This document shows, piece after piece, positions 8,697 through 16,102 of a stretch of 64,000 bases of DNA. The first letter of the stretch is position 1; every line of letters begins with the position of its first letter. Origin of the DNA: CAVVXX01 sp052389895. Lineage in GTDB: Bacteria; Pseudomonadota; Alphaproteobacteria; Micropepsales; Micropepsaceae. Position numbers and translations under genes: made by a program. The notes beneath the pieces are model-generated. The model made no database searches, was not told the origin of the DNA, and saw only the letters and a program-made list of their open reading frames with translations. The stretch lies in contig JBQTHM010000002.1 of assembly GCA_052389895.1 (NCBI GenBank), forward strand, positions 47,793 to 111,792, in the 5' to 3' direction.

Positions 8697-9721
8697 GCAG
8701 CACTCCGCACGCGCTTCAGCATACGCTCGACGTTTTGTAACGGCGTTTCGGGCAGCACGCCGTGACCCAAGTTGAAAATAAAAGGCCGGCCCTTGCCTGC
8801 GCAGATAATCTCATCGACACCTCGGTCGAGCCTTTCGCCCCCCGCAACTAGAACCGCTGGGTCTAGATTGCCTTGTAGGGTCACGCCTGCAAGCGCGTCT
8901 GTTGCCCATAGGAGCGATACGTTCTGGTCTAGGCTCACTGCATTGACCCCGGTTACTTGCGCGTAGCGCAAGTATCCATTCTTGCTCGCTCCCCGAGGAA
9001 ATCCGATGACGAGGGCCTTTGGATGATTGTGGCGCAGCTTTTCTACAACGCGTTGTGTTGGTTCAATAACCAAGGCCTCGAAATCCTTTTCACCAAGCAG
9101 CCCAGCATGTGAGTCGAAAAGTTGGATGGCATCGGCGCCCGACTGGAGTTGAGTGTCAAGATGGAAGGTAATCGCATCGGTAAGTGCTGGAATAAGATTC
9201 TCAAGCTCGTGCCGTCTTGCGGTAGTTGCAGAATAAGCATCAAGTGAGCGCCCGGTAAGCATGTAAAGTGCTAGTGTCCAAGGTGCCCCCGCAAAGCCTA
9301 TTAACGGGGTGCTCAGGTCTAAACTGTCCCGCACAAGATGAACTGCCTCATAGACCAGTCTCAACCGCTCATGCCAAATGGTTGGACTCAGTTCAAGCGT
9401 TCTATGTGGTTCCTCTACTACTGGCCCACTACTCTCTGGGAACGCTACGGTTTGCCCTAAGGCATACGGTATAACCAAGATATCCGAGAAGATAATTGCC
9501 GCGTCAAACCCGAAACGGCGGATCGGATGAAGTGTAACCTCTGCTGCAAGCTCTGGCGTCATACAGAGTTTCCAAAACGAGCCCGCTTTTTCACGTAACT
9601 GTCTGTATTCTGGCAAGTACCGACCAGCCTGACGCATTAACCACACAGGCGGCGGTGCAACTGCTTCGCCTTGAAGTGCTTGTAAGAAGGAGGAATGGCT
9701 AGATTCAGGTTGCATACGCAT
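8693..9721 (-). CDS. hemE: uroporphyrinogen decarboxylase
   Basis: Decarboxylates the four acetate side chains of uroporphyrinogen III to give coproporphyrinogen III. It is 342 residues, with the family motifs PPVWLMRQAGRYLPEYR near the N-terminus, GFAGAPWT and FNLGHGVLPETP. It is first in the hemE-hemH-hemJ operon and borders the putative origin, as in Caulobacter and Rickettsia. Codon use is mixed: the last 40-50 codons match the GC-rich neighbours, while most of the gene uses CTA, GTA, ACA, CAA and TTA often and is only about 50-55% GC. Nothing is broken in the reading frame. ATG 9721 is assigned; ATG 9715 is possible. Confidence 0.96.
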   Translation of the reverse strand: MRMQPESSHSSFLQALQGEAVAPPPVWLMRQAGRYLPEYRQLREKAGSFWKLCMTPELAAEVTLHPIRRFGFDAAIIFSDILVIPYALGQTVAFPESSGPVVEEPHRTLELSPTIWHERLRLVYEAVHLVRDSLDLSTPLIGFAGAPWTLALYMLTGRSLDAYSATTARRHELENLIPALTDAITFHLDTQLQSGADAIQLFDSHAGLLGEKDFEALVIEPTQRVVEKLRHNHPKALVIGFPRGASKNGYLRYAQVTGVNAVSLDQNVSLLWATDALAGVTLQGNLDPAVLVAGGERLDRGVDEIICAGKGRPFIFNLGHGVLPETPLQNVERMLKRVRSAA

Positions 9722-9945
9722 TTCAATAGAAGAATCGACTCTGGTTGTTGGTGATAGTTGCTGGGCTGTGAATTATGCTTGGTTTGGGGGTTGTTTGGGA
9801 ATCTGTTGGTGTTGGTAGAGGATAGCAGGTCTTGGTTAGGTTTCGAGAGAAGGCATAAGTGCGCTGGTTGTGCTGGTAAGCAGGGTTTTTATTGTTCTGC
9901 ACTAAGCTTCGTTGGCCTTTTGTGTGTTGTTTTGAGAATTGATAG
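9722..9945. other. oriC: putative chromosomal replication origin (hemE-RP001 intergenic segment)
   Basis: A 224-bp non-coding segment between divergent hemE and the RP001/DUF299 homologue. In Caulobacter crescentus and Rickettsia prowazekii the chromosomal origin lies at this junction. Seen here: 9741-9820 is about 83% G+T on the + strand; the line 9901-9960 is only about 35% GC and could be the unwinding element; GANTC methylation motifs lie at 9732-9736, 9737-9741 and 9799-9803, with another at 9702-9706 inside hemE. I found no perfect TTATCCACA box. The nearest are TAATTCACA (minus strand, 9775-9767; two mismatches) and TTAACCACA at 9637-9645 inside hemE (one mismatch). The assignment rests mainly on gene context. 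Confidence 0.7.
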
Positions 9946-10770
9946 ATGTTCTTCATGATACATAGCTTTCACTTTCATCTCGTTTCTGATGCGACCGGTG
10001 AGACACTCAATACGGTAGCTAAAGCCGCCAGTGCACAGTTCGAGGGTATTGAGCCGAAAGAACATATCTACGCTCTTGTTCGTAGTGAACGTCATCTTGA
10101 GCAGGTGATAAAACACATCGTCCAGCACCCAGGTATTGTCTTCTTCACGCTTGTTAACCCCGAGCTACGCCACAGACTGGAACTTGAGTGTTCTCGCCTC
10201 AGCGTACCTTGTGTGTCGATTCTTGACCGCGCGGTGGAGGAGTTGGGCAGATACCTGGGCGCAAAGGAGAGCCACAGACCCGGCGGCCAGCATGAGATGG
10301 ACAGCCGCTACCAGCGCCGTGTCGAGGCGCTAGACTTCATTATCCAGCACGACGATGGCCAAGGCTTGCCCGAGCTGGGGCAGGCCGATGTCGTGCTGGT
10401 AGGCGCTAGCCGGACATCCAAAACACCGACCTGCGTCTACCTTGCCATTCGCGGCGTTCGCGCGGCCAATGTACCCATCATTCCCGGCGTCGAGCTGCCG
10501 TCAGAGTTGGTGGCGCTGAGGGCGGCTCTAACCGTGGGATTATGGGCTGCCCCGGAAAGGCTCGTGCAAATACGCAGGCAGCGTCTCAGTGCCATGGGCG
10601 AGACCCGGGGCTCGGCCTATGTGGACGAAGAAGCCGTTCGTCGTGAGGTGGCCGACACGCGACACGTCTTCGAACGTTATGGCTGGCCCGCGATCGACGT
10701 TACCCGGCGTTCCGTGGAAGAAACGGCCGCAGCGATCATGAACCTTCTGGCCGAAAAGCGCGGAACATGA
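9946..10770 (+). CDS. ppsR: pyruvate, phosphate dikinase regulatory protein (DUF299, RP001 homologue)
   Basis: A bifunctional Ser/Thr kinase and Pi-dependent pyrophosphorylase of the DUF299 family that inactivates and reactivates pyruvate phosphate dikinase or PEP synthase. It is 274 residues, with the typical start HSFHFHLVSDATGETL and the P-loop-like VGASRTSKTPT near residue 151. It is the homologue of Rickettsia RP001, the gene beside the origin. ATG 9946 is preceded by GAGAATTGATAG; ATG 9955 is the alternative. The first 80 or so codons are about 48% GC with A/T-ending codons and the remainder is over 60% GC, so the gene is a compositional chimera with an intact frame. Its stop overlaps maf by 4 bases. 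Confidence 0.93.
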   Translation: MFFMIHSFHFHLVSDATGETLNTVAKAASAQFEGIEPKEHIYALVRSERHLEQVIKHIVQHPGIVFFTLVNPELRHRLELECSRLSVPCVSILDRAVEELGRYLGAKESHRPGGQHEMDSRYQRRVEALDFIIQHDDGQGLPELGQADVVLVGASRTSKTPTCVYLAIRGVRAANVPIIPGVELPSELVALRAALTVGLWAAPERLVQIRRQRLSAMGETRGSAYVDEEAVRREVADTRHVFERYGWPAIDVTRRSVEETAAAIMNLLAEKRGT

Positions 10771-11348
10771 CGCGGCTTATCCTTGCCTCGGGCAGCGAAA
10801 CGCGCGCGCGACTCCTGCGGGATGTCGGCATCGATTGCGAGTCAACGGCGCCTATGGTCGACGAGGACAAACTTAGGAAGAAAGAGCGGAGCAAGTCGCC
10901 CAGTGAAATCGCCATGGCGCTTGCCCGCGCGAAAGCCTTGAGCATTGGCGCCGGCCCTCCGGTTATCGGTGCCGACCAGCTGCTTGTCTGCGAAGGCCGT
11001 CTCTACGAAAAGGCGCACAGCATGGACGAAGCAAGAGATACGCTAAGAGCGCTGCGCGGTCGCGAACATGCGCTGGTGACGGCCGTAGTGCTGGCGAAAG
11101 AAGGACGTATTGTGTGGGAGCATGTGGAATCGCCCCGCCTTGTCATGCGCGTCTTTTCGGACAGCTTCCTCGAACATTACCTTGCGCAAGAAGGGACGTC
11201 GGTTCTCAGCTTTGTTGGCTGCTATCGCATTGAGGGCCCAGGGGCACAGTTGTTCGTGCGCGTCGACGGCGATCACTTCGCCATACAAGGGCTGCCGCTG
11301 CTTCCGCTTCTCTCCGCGCTGCGCGAGCGGGGCATGGTGTCGGCGTGA
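10767..11348 (+). CDS. maf: Maf family nucleotide pyrophosphatase
   Basis: A 193-residue Maf/YceF-type NTP pyrophosphatase. The family hydrolyses dTTP, UTP or modified nucleotides as a pool-cleaning activity. The start MTRLILASGSETRARLL is the Maf signature (LASxSxxRxxLL), and the catalytic ADQLLVCEG and YEKAHSMDEA segments follow. It overlaps ppsR by 4 bases upstream and aroE by 4 bases downstream, so the three genes are translationally coupled. It is rather divergent from housekeeping Maf proteins, so the exact substrate class is open. Confidence 0.9.
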   Translation: MTRLILASGSETRARLLRDVGIDCESTAPMVDEDKLRKKERSKSPSEIAMALARAKALSIGAGPPVIGADQLLVCEGRLYEKAHSMDEARDTLRALRGREHALVTAVVLAKEGRIVWEHVESPRLVMRVFSDSFLEHYLAQEGTSVLSFVGCYRIEGPGAQLFVRVDGDHFAIQGLPLLPLLSALRERGMVSA

Positions 11349-12187
11349 GCGAAGAACGTCTGCGGCTTGCCGCCGTCATCGGCTGGCCTGCAGGCCATTC
11401 TGTTTCCCCCGTACTGCATGATTATTGGTTTAGGAAGTACGGCATTCTCGGTGTCTATATGCCACTGAGCGTGCGCCCCGAGGATTTCGCTGGCTGCATC
11501 GACGCGCTATTGCGTATGGAATTCGCCGGCGCGAATGTCACCGTGCCGCACAAGGAAACAGCATTCGCACTTTGCAGCGAACATGATAGCGACGCGCTCG
11601 CTACCCACGCAGTGAACACGCTTGTCTTCGCTGCCGGAAAAGTCCGCGGCCTAAATACGGACGTGTATGGGTTCGCTGCGAGCCTTGCGGAAACCGTGCG
11701 GCAAGAGTTTGTCAAATCGGCGCCGTCCGTCGTGTTGGGTGCCGGCGGGGCCGCGTGCGCGGTCGTGCTGGCGCTTGAGCAGGCGGGGGCTCCCGAGATC
11801 CGTGTTGTCAACCGCACCCGAGCGAGGGCTGAGAACCTGGCCCGGGCACTTTCGGGCCCGGTGACTATACTGCCGTGGGATGCCCGCGAATCAGCACTTT
11901 CCGGCGCCGGCCTGCTTGTTAATGCCACCAGTCTGGGCATGGAAGGGGCGGAAGCGCTGGAAATTTCCTTGGAAAAACTGCCGCGCGAGGCAGTCGTGGC
12001 CGACATCGTTTACAATCCGCTTCCGACGAATCTTCTGAAAAGCGCAGCCATGCGCGGCCACAGGACCTTGGATGGTCTGGGAATGCTGATGCACCAGGGG
12101 GCAAAAAGTTTTGCCGCCTGGTTCGGCGTGGAACCCGGGGTCACGCCCGCCGTGCGCGTTGCGCTGGAAAAGGCGCTTGGTGGCTAG
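11345..12187 (+). CDS. aroE: shikimate dehydrogenase (NADP+)
   Basis: Reduces 3-dehydroshikimate to shikimate in aromatic amino acid synthesis. It is 280 residues. Motifs: shikimate-binding GHSVSPVLHD, NVTVPHKE with the catalytic Lys near residue 66, the Rossmann loop VLGAGGAACAV near 129, NRTRARAENLA for NADP recognition, and GLGMLMHQGAKSFAAWFG at the C-terminus. The start is GTG 11345, overlapping the maf stop by 4 bases. It is part of the ppsR-maf-aroE-coaE-dnaQ operon, a classic alphaproteobacterial order right of the origin. Confidence 0.95.
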   Translation: MSEERLRLAAVIGWPAGHSVSPVLHDYWFRKYGILGVYMPLSVRPEDFAGCIDALLRMEFAGANVTVPHKETAFALCSEHDSDALATHAVNTLVFAAGKVRGLNTDVYGFAASLAETVRQEFVKSAPSVVLGAGGAACAVVLALEQAGAPEIRVVNRTRARAENLARALSGPVTILPWDARESALSGAGLLVNATSLGMEGAEALEISLEKLPREAVVADIVYNPLPTNLLKSAAMRGHRTLDGLGMLMHQGAKSFAAWFGVEPGVTPAVRVALEKALGG

Positions 12188-12215
12188 TTCGCGTCTGCCA
12201 AATCAGACAAAGCGC

Positions 12216-12887
12216 ATGCTGGTGGTCGGCCTTACCGGCTCTATCGGCATGGGCAAGACGGAAACCGCAAAGCTCTTTGCGCAAGAAGGCATCCCCGTTT
12301 ACGACGCCGACACGGCGGTGCACGCCCTTTATGAGCGAGGCGGCGCCGCCGTCGGTCCCGTAGCCAAAGCTTTTCCCGGATCCTTGCGCGATGGGCGCAT
12401 CGACCGCACCATCCTTTCGCGCCGCGTCGCCAGCGATGACGCCGCCTTCCGCCGGCTAGAGAACATCGTGCATCCCCTGGTGGCGCAGGCGCGCGAGCGC
12501 TTTCTGGCGGAGGCGCAGCGCAAGGGCGCCGAAATCGTCGTGCTCGATATCCCGCTCCTCTTTGAAACCGGCGGCGAAAAACACATGGACGCTGTCGTCG
12601 TGGTGACGGCGCCCGCCGACGTACAGCGCGAACGCGTGCTGGCCCGCCCGGGCATGACGCTGGAAAAGCTCGAAGCGATTCATGCGCGCCAGGTTCCCGA
12701 CTCGGAAAAACGCGCCAAGGCGGATTTTGTCGTGGATACGGGCAAAGGCCATGCGCATGCCGCCGAAGCTGTGAAGGAAATCGTCGCCGAATTGCGTGCG
12801 CGCGCGAACCGCATGAATATCCGCCCGCAAGCTATGAAGGCGCGTCCCAGGGCGAGGTCGCATGCGAGAAATCGTTCTCGACACTGA
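12216..12887 (+). CDS. coaE: dephospho-CoA kinase
   Basis: Phosphorylates the 3'-hydroxyl of dephospho-CoA, the last step of CoA synthesis. P-loop GLTGSIGMGKTE lies at residues 5-16, then VYDADTAVH and the VLDIPLLFETG segment typical of CoaE. ATG 12216 gives the standard start MLVVGLTG; a GTG at 12180 overlapping the aroE stop would add 12 residues. The C-terminal tail of about 20 residues is very Arg-rich and overlaps dnaQ by 26 bases, so its sequence may be shaped by the overlapping dnaQ start. Confidence 0.94.
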   Translation: MLVVGLTGSIGMGKTETAKLFAQEGIPVYDADTAVHALYERGGAAVGPVAKAFPGSLRDGRIDRTILSRRVASDDAAFRRLENIVHPLVAQARERFLAEAQRKGAEIVVLDIPLLFETGGEKHMDAVVVVTAPADVQRERVLARPGMTLEKLEAIHARQVPDSEKRAKADFVVDTGKGHAHAAEAVKEIVAELRARANRMNIRPQAMKARPRARSHARNRSRH

Positions 12888-13548
12888 AACCACTGGACTC
12901 GACCCGGCGGAAGGCCACCGCATCATCGAAATCGGCTGCCTGGAACTCATGGGGCATGTGCCCACGGGTAAGTCTTGGCGCACTTACTTGCATCCCGAGC
13001 GCGACGTGCCGGAAGAAGCCATGCGCATTCACGGGCTTACCAACGAGACGCTGGCGAACGCGCCCCGCTTTGCAGCGGTGGTAGACGAGCTCATGGGCTT
13101 CCTGCGCGACGACACGCTGGTGATCCACAATGCGGAATTCGATCTGAAATTCCTCAACGCGGAGCTTGCGCGCCTTGCACGGGCGCCAATCCCGCCCACA
13201 CGTGCCATCGACACGATTACGATGGCGCGGCGCCGCTTTCCCGGCCAGCGCTGCTCGCTGGATGAACTGTGCCGCCGCTTCGGCATCGACCTCTCGGCGC
13301 GCACCAGGCACGGCGCCCTGCTGGACGCGGAACTGCTCGCCCAGGTCTATCTGGAACTGTTGGGCGGACGGCAGGTGAAGATGCAGCTTTCGCCGGCCGA
13401 TGCGGCGGCTTCGCCGGACACGGCGCGCACCATTCGTCGGCGCGAGCGTCTCTTGCCGGAGCGGCTTACGGCGGCCGAGCGCGAGGCGCATGCGCGCTTT
13501 ATTGCGGCGGAACTATCGGGTGACGTGATCTGGCGAAAAGATGCCTAG
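12862..13548 (+). CDS. dnaQ: DNA polymerase III epsilon subunit (3'-5' proofreading exonuclease)
   Basis: The proofreading exonuclease of the replicative polymerase. It is 228 residues of the DEDDh family: Exo I DTETTGLDP at residues 7-15, Exo II HNAEFDLKFLN near 90, Exo III RTRHGALLDAELL with His and Asp near 150. A C-terminal tail of about 50 residues would bind the alpha subunit. It is the last gene of the operon running right from the putative origin. Its stop shares a CTAG tetramer with the convergent secB stop. Confidence 0.95.
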   Translation: MREIVLDTETTGLDPAEGHRIIEIGCLELMGHVPTGKSWRTYLHPERDVPEEAMRIHGLTNETLANAPRFAAVVDELMGFLRDDTLVIHNAEFDLKFLNAELARLARAPIPPTRAIDTITMARRRFPGQRCSLDELCRRFGIDLSARTRHGALLDAELLAQVYLELLGGRQVKMQLSPADAAASPDTARTIRRRERLLPERLTAAEREAHARFIAAELSGDVIWRKDA

Positions 13549-14036
13549 GCCGTGGCGGTGCGTATCTTTGCTTGTTCGGCCATCTTGGCGCGATAAAGCG
13601 CCGCGAAGTCTATGGGCTCGATGAGAAGCGGCGGCAGGCCCCCGTCGCGCACCGCGTCGGCGATAATTCGCCGCGCAAAGGGGAAGATCAGCCTGGGCGC
13701 CTCGATCAGAAGCAACGGCTGCACGTCCTCTTCGCTGACGCCGGTGATGAGAAAGAGCCCGCAATAGGCAAGTTCCAGCAGAAAGATCGGCTTGTCGTCC
13801 TGCATCGCGCTGACGCGGAGCTTCAGAGTGACCTCATAGTGATCCGGCGGGTTTGCCGCGCGGCGCGCCTGCAGGTCAACGCCCATGTCGATTTGCGGAC
13901 GCTGAATATGCGTGCCGATGCCGGGGTTCTCGAACGATAGATCTTTCACATATTGGGCGACGATTTGCAGCGAAGGCTGTGCGCCCTCTTCCGGTTGCGG
14001 GCCGCCATTGCCGCTCGTGCTCGTGTTTTCTGCCAT
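13545..14036 (-). CDS. secB: protein-export chaperone SecB
   Basis: A tetrameric cytoplasmic chaperone that keeps preproteins unfolded and hands them to SecA. It is 163 residues, with family motifs VKDLSFENPG, EVTLKLRV, FLLELAYCGLF and LIFPFARRIIADAVRDGGLPPLLIEP-type sequence. The N-terminal 20 residues are low complexity (Asn, Gly, Gln, Pro, Glu), common in alphaproteobacterial SecB. It is divergent from the Tim44-like gene across a 180-bp gap and convergent with dnaQ (4-bp overlap). Confidence 0.96.
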   Translation of the reverse strand: MAENTSTSGNGGPQPEEGAQPSLQIVAQYVKDLSFENPGIGTHIQRPQIDMGVDLQARRAANPPDHYEVTLKLRVSAMQDDKPIFLLELAYCGLFLITGVSEEDVQPLLLIEAPRLIFPFARRIIADAVRDGGLPPLLIEPIDFAALYRAKMAEQAKIRTATA

Positions 14037-14216
14037 TTCCGGCCTCGCTCTCGACGCGGGCGCCTAGCACGGATCATGCAAAGGTGACAAGAACAAGGGC
14101 ACTCGACCATGGAAATGCCGCGCGCCCTACACATATTCATTAAATCTTGCGTCTGTGCTGGACCCTGTGATTGTCACGGTCTAGGCTCTTTTGCCTTTGG
14201 GGCGGAAAAGGTTGCG

Positions 14217-14879
14217 ATGGCAAACATCCCTTTCCTCGACATTCTGTTCCTCGCAATGATTGCGGGCTTCGTACTTTTCCGTTTGTACAACGTGCTCGGC
14301 CGGCGCACGGGGCACGAGCGCAGGACAGACGATCTTTCGCGCGTGCCCGATCGCGCTCCACCGAAGGAAGCCGAATCCATGCGTGCCGCGGCGCGGGTTT
14401 CCGGCGCGGAGCAGCCGGCTTCGGGGCCGGTGGCGCGGGCCCTGCTTGAGATCAAACTGGTGGACCGCAGCTTCGATGCGGCGGTGTTTCTTGCCGGTGC
14501 GCGTGGGGCTTACGAAATTGTGGTGACGGCGTTTGCCCAAGGGGACAGCGCGGCACTCCGCCCGCTGCTCTCGGATGACGTCTTCGCCACCTTCGAACCC
14601 GCCATCCGGGCGCGCGAGGAAAAAAAGCATCGCGTGGAGTTTAAGTTCTCGGGGATTCATGGCGCACGCATTACTGGGGCAGCGCTGACCGGGCGTATTG
14701 CCGAAGTCACCGTCACCTTCGACAGCGAATTCGTTATGGCGACCTATGACGAGGGGGGCGCGCTAGTCGATGGCAGTCCCGGAATTCCGCATACGGTTAC
14801 CGACATCTGGACATTTGCGCGCGATACGCGTTCGAAAGACCCCAACTGGACGCTGATTGCCACAGCCAGCGGCGGCTAG
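14217..14879 (+). CDS. Tim44-like domain protein (TimA family)
   Basis: A 220-residue bacterial relative of the mitochondrial import factor Tim44. One N-terminal membrane segment (FLDILFLAMIAGFVLFRLYNVLG) is followed by a charged linker and a C-terminal Tim44 domain (FLAGARGAYEIVVTAFAQGD, then FEPAIRAREEK and the beta-strand part). In alphaproteobacteria these sit by secB and mltA, as here, and are proposed membrane adaptors of unknown partner. ATG 14217 has GGGGCGGAAAAGG upstream. mltA begins 3 bases after the stop, suggesting one operon. Confidence 0.9.
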   Translation: MANIPFLDILFLAMIAGFVLFRLYNVLGRRTGHERRTDDLSRVPDRAPPKEAESMRAAARVSGAEQPASGPVARALLEIKLVDRSFDAAVFLAGARGAYEIVVTAFAQGDSAALRPLLSDDVFATFEPAIRAREEKKHRVEFKFSGIHGARITGAALTGRIAEVTVTFDSEFVMATYDEGGALVDGSPGIPHTVTDIWTFARDTRSKDPNWTLIATASGG

Positions 14880-14881
14880 GG

Positions 14882-16102
14882 TTGCGGCAGGCCCGTTATA
14901 TCTTTCCGGTTTTTCTCGTTCTTCTTCTCGGCATCGGTGCCTGCGCCGAATGGTTTGCGCGCGAGCGCGCCGAGCCCTTGCGCCTCACGCGCCTGACCTT
15001 TGGTGAACTCGACGGCTGGGCACAAACCGATCCGAGGGCTGCGCTCGAGGCCTTTGCGCGCTCCTGCCGGTTGCGGGCAACGCGCGCTGGCGAGCAAAAA
15101 TTGGCCGGGGCGGGCTATGCGGGAACGGGCGCCGATTGGCGCGTCGCCTGCGCGGGCATCCCCGAAAACCCACGCGATGCGGGGCTAGCGCGCACTTTTT
15201 TTGAGGCGCGTTTCGTGCCCTATCGCATTGCCGTAGGCCGCAATGCGGAAGGGCTTTTCACCGGCTATTACGAGCCGCTTTTGCGGGGAAGCCGCAGGCT
15301 ACACGGCCGCTACCGCACGGCGCTTTACGCCCCGCCCAAGGATCTCGTCATCGCGGACCTCGGGCTCTTCCGTGAGAACTGGGCGGGCCAGCGCATCACG
15401 GGCCGCATCCAGAACGGAAAGTTTGTCCCCTATCTTACGCGTGCCGAGATCAGCCGTTTCGGCCTCGCGCAAGCGGAGCCCATTGTCTATGTCGACGATC
15501 CGGTCGACGCGTTCTTCCTGCATATACAGGGCTCGGGGCGCGTTGTGCTGGACGATGGGAAGGTCCTGCGCGCGGCCTATGCCGGCCAGAACGGCCATAC
15601 CTATACGGCGATTGGCAAGGTCCTGATCGAGCGCGGCGCGCTTTCGCGCGATCAAGTCTCCATGCAATCGATCCGCGCCTGGCTCAAATCCAATCCCCAA
15701 GCGATGCAGGACGTATTGGACGCCAACGCTTCGTATGTTTTCTTCGAGGAAACCGAAATCGGCGATCCCGCGCTAGGTCCTGCCGGCGCGGAAGGCGTCG
15801 CGCTCACGCCCGAGGCATCTCTTGCGGTCGACCGCAGATACCACCCGCTTGGCGTGCCCGTATGGGTTGAAACGGTTGCGCCCGACCCCGCTGCCGGAAA
15901 TCGCGAACGCCAGTTCAATCGGCTTCTTGTGGCCCAGGACACGGGCGGCGCGATTAAGGGCGCTGTTCGCGGCGATGTGTTCTGGGGCTTTGGTGACCTC
16001 GCAGCTGAAATCGCGGGCCAAATGAAATCGCACGGAAGCCTGACGGTTTTGCTGCCGAAGGAAATCGCCTCGCGGTTGGGCGAAGGCGCGACTTTCAGAT
16101 AA
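14882..16102 (+). CDS. mltA: membrane-bound lytic murein transglycosylase A
   Basis: Cleaves peptidoglycan glycan strands to 1,6-anhydro products in the periplasm. It is 406 residues including a signal-like N-terminus (FPVFLVLLLGIGAC) whose Cys could be a lipobox. The MltA domain is visible in FTGYYEPLLRGSR, FLHIQGSGRV and NASYVFFEE, and the C-terminal 3D domain in LLVAQDTGGAIKG-AVRGDVFWG with its aspartates. The only start preserving the signal is TTG 14882, right after the Tim44-like stop. It is convergent with the PfkB-family kinase, 8-bp overlap. Confidence 0.94.
   Translation: MRQARYIFPVFLVLLLGIGACAEWFARERAEPLRLTRLTFGELDGWAQTDPRAALEAFARSCRLRATRAGEQKLAGAGYAGTGADWRVACAGIPENPRDAGLARTFFEARFVPYRIAVGRNAEGLFTGYYEPLLRGSRRLHGRYRTALYAPPKDLVIADLGLFRENWAGQRITGRIQNGKFVPYLTRAEISRFGLAQAEPIVYVDDPVDAFFLHIQGSGRVVLDDGKVLRAAYAGQNGHTYTAIGKVLIERGALSRDQVSMQSIRAWLKSNPQAMQDVLDANASYVFFEETEIGDPALGPAGAEGVALTPEASLAVDRRYHPLGVPVWVETVAPDPAAGNRERQFNRLLVAQDTGGAIKGAVRGDVFWGFGDLAAEIAGQMKSHGSLTVLLPKEIASRLGEGATFR

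Noticed and set aside
9290..10160. TTAAC half-sites as CtrA boxes near the origin
   Set aside because: TTAAC occurs near 9301, 9637 and 10155, but none has a second TTAA at 7-bp spacing, so full CtrA sites are not supported.
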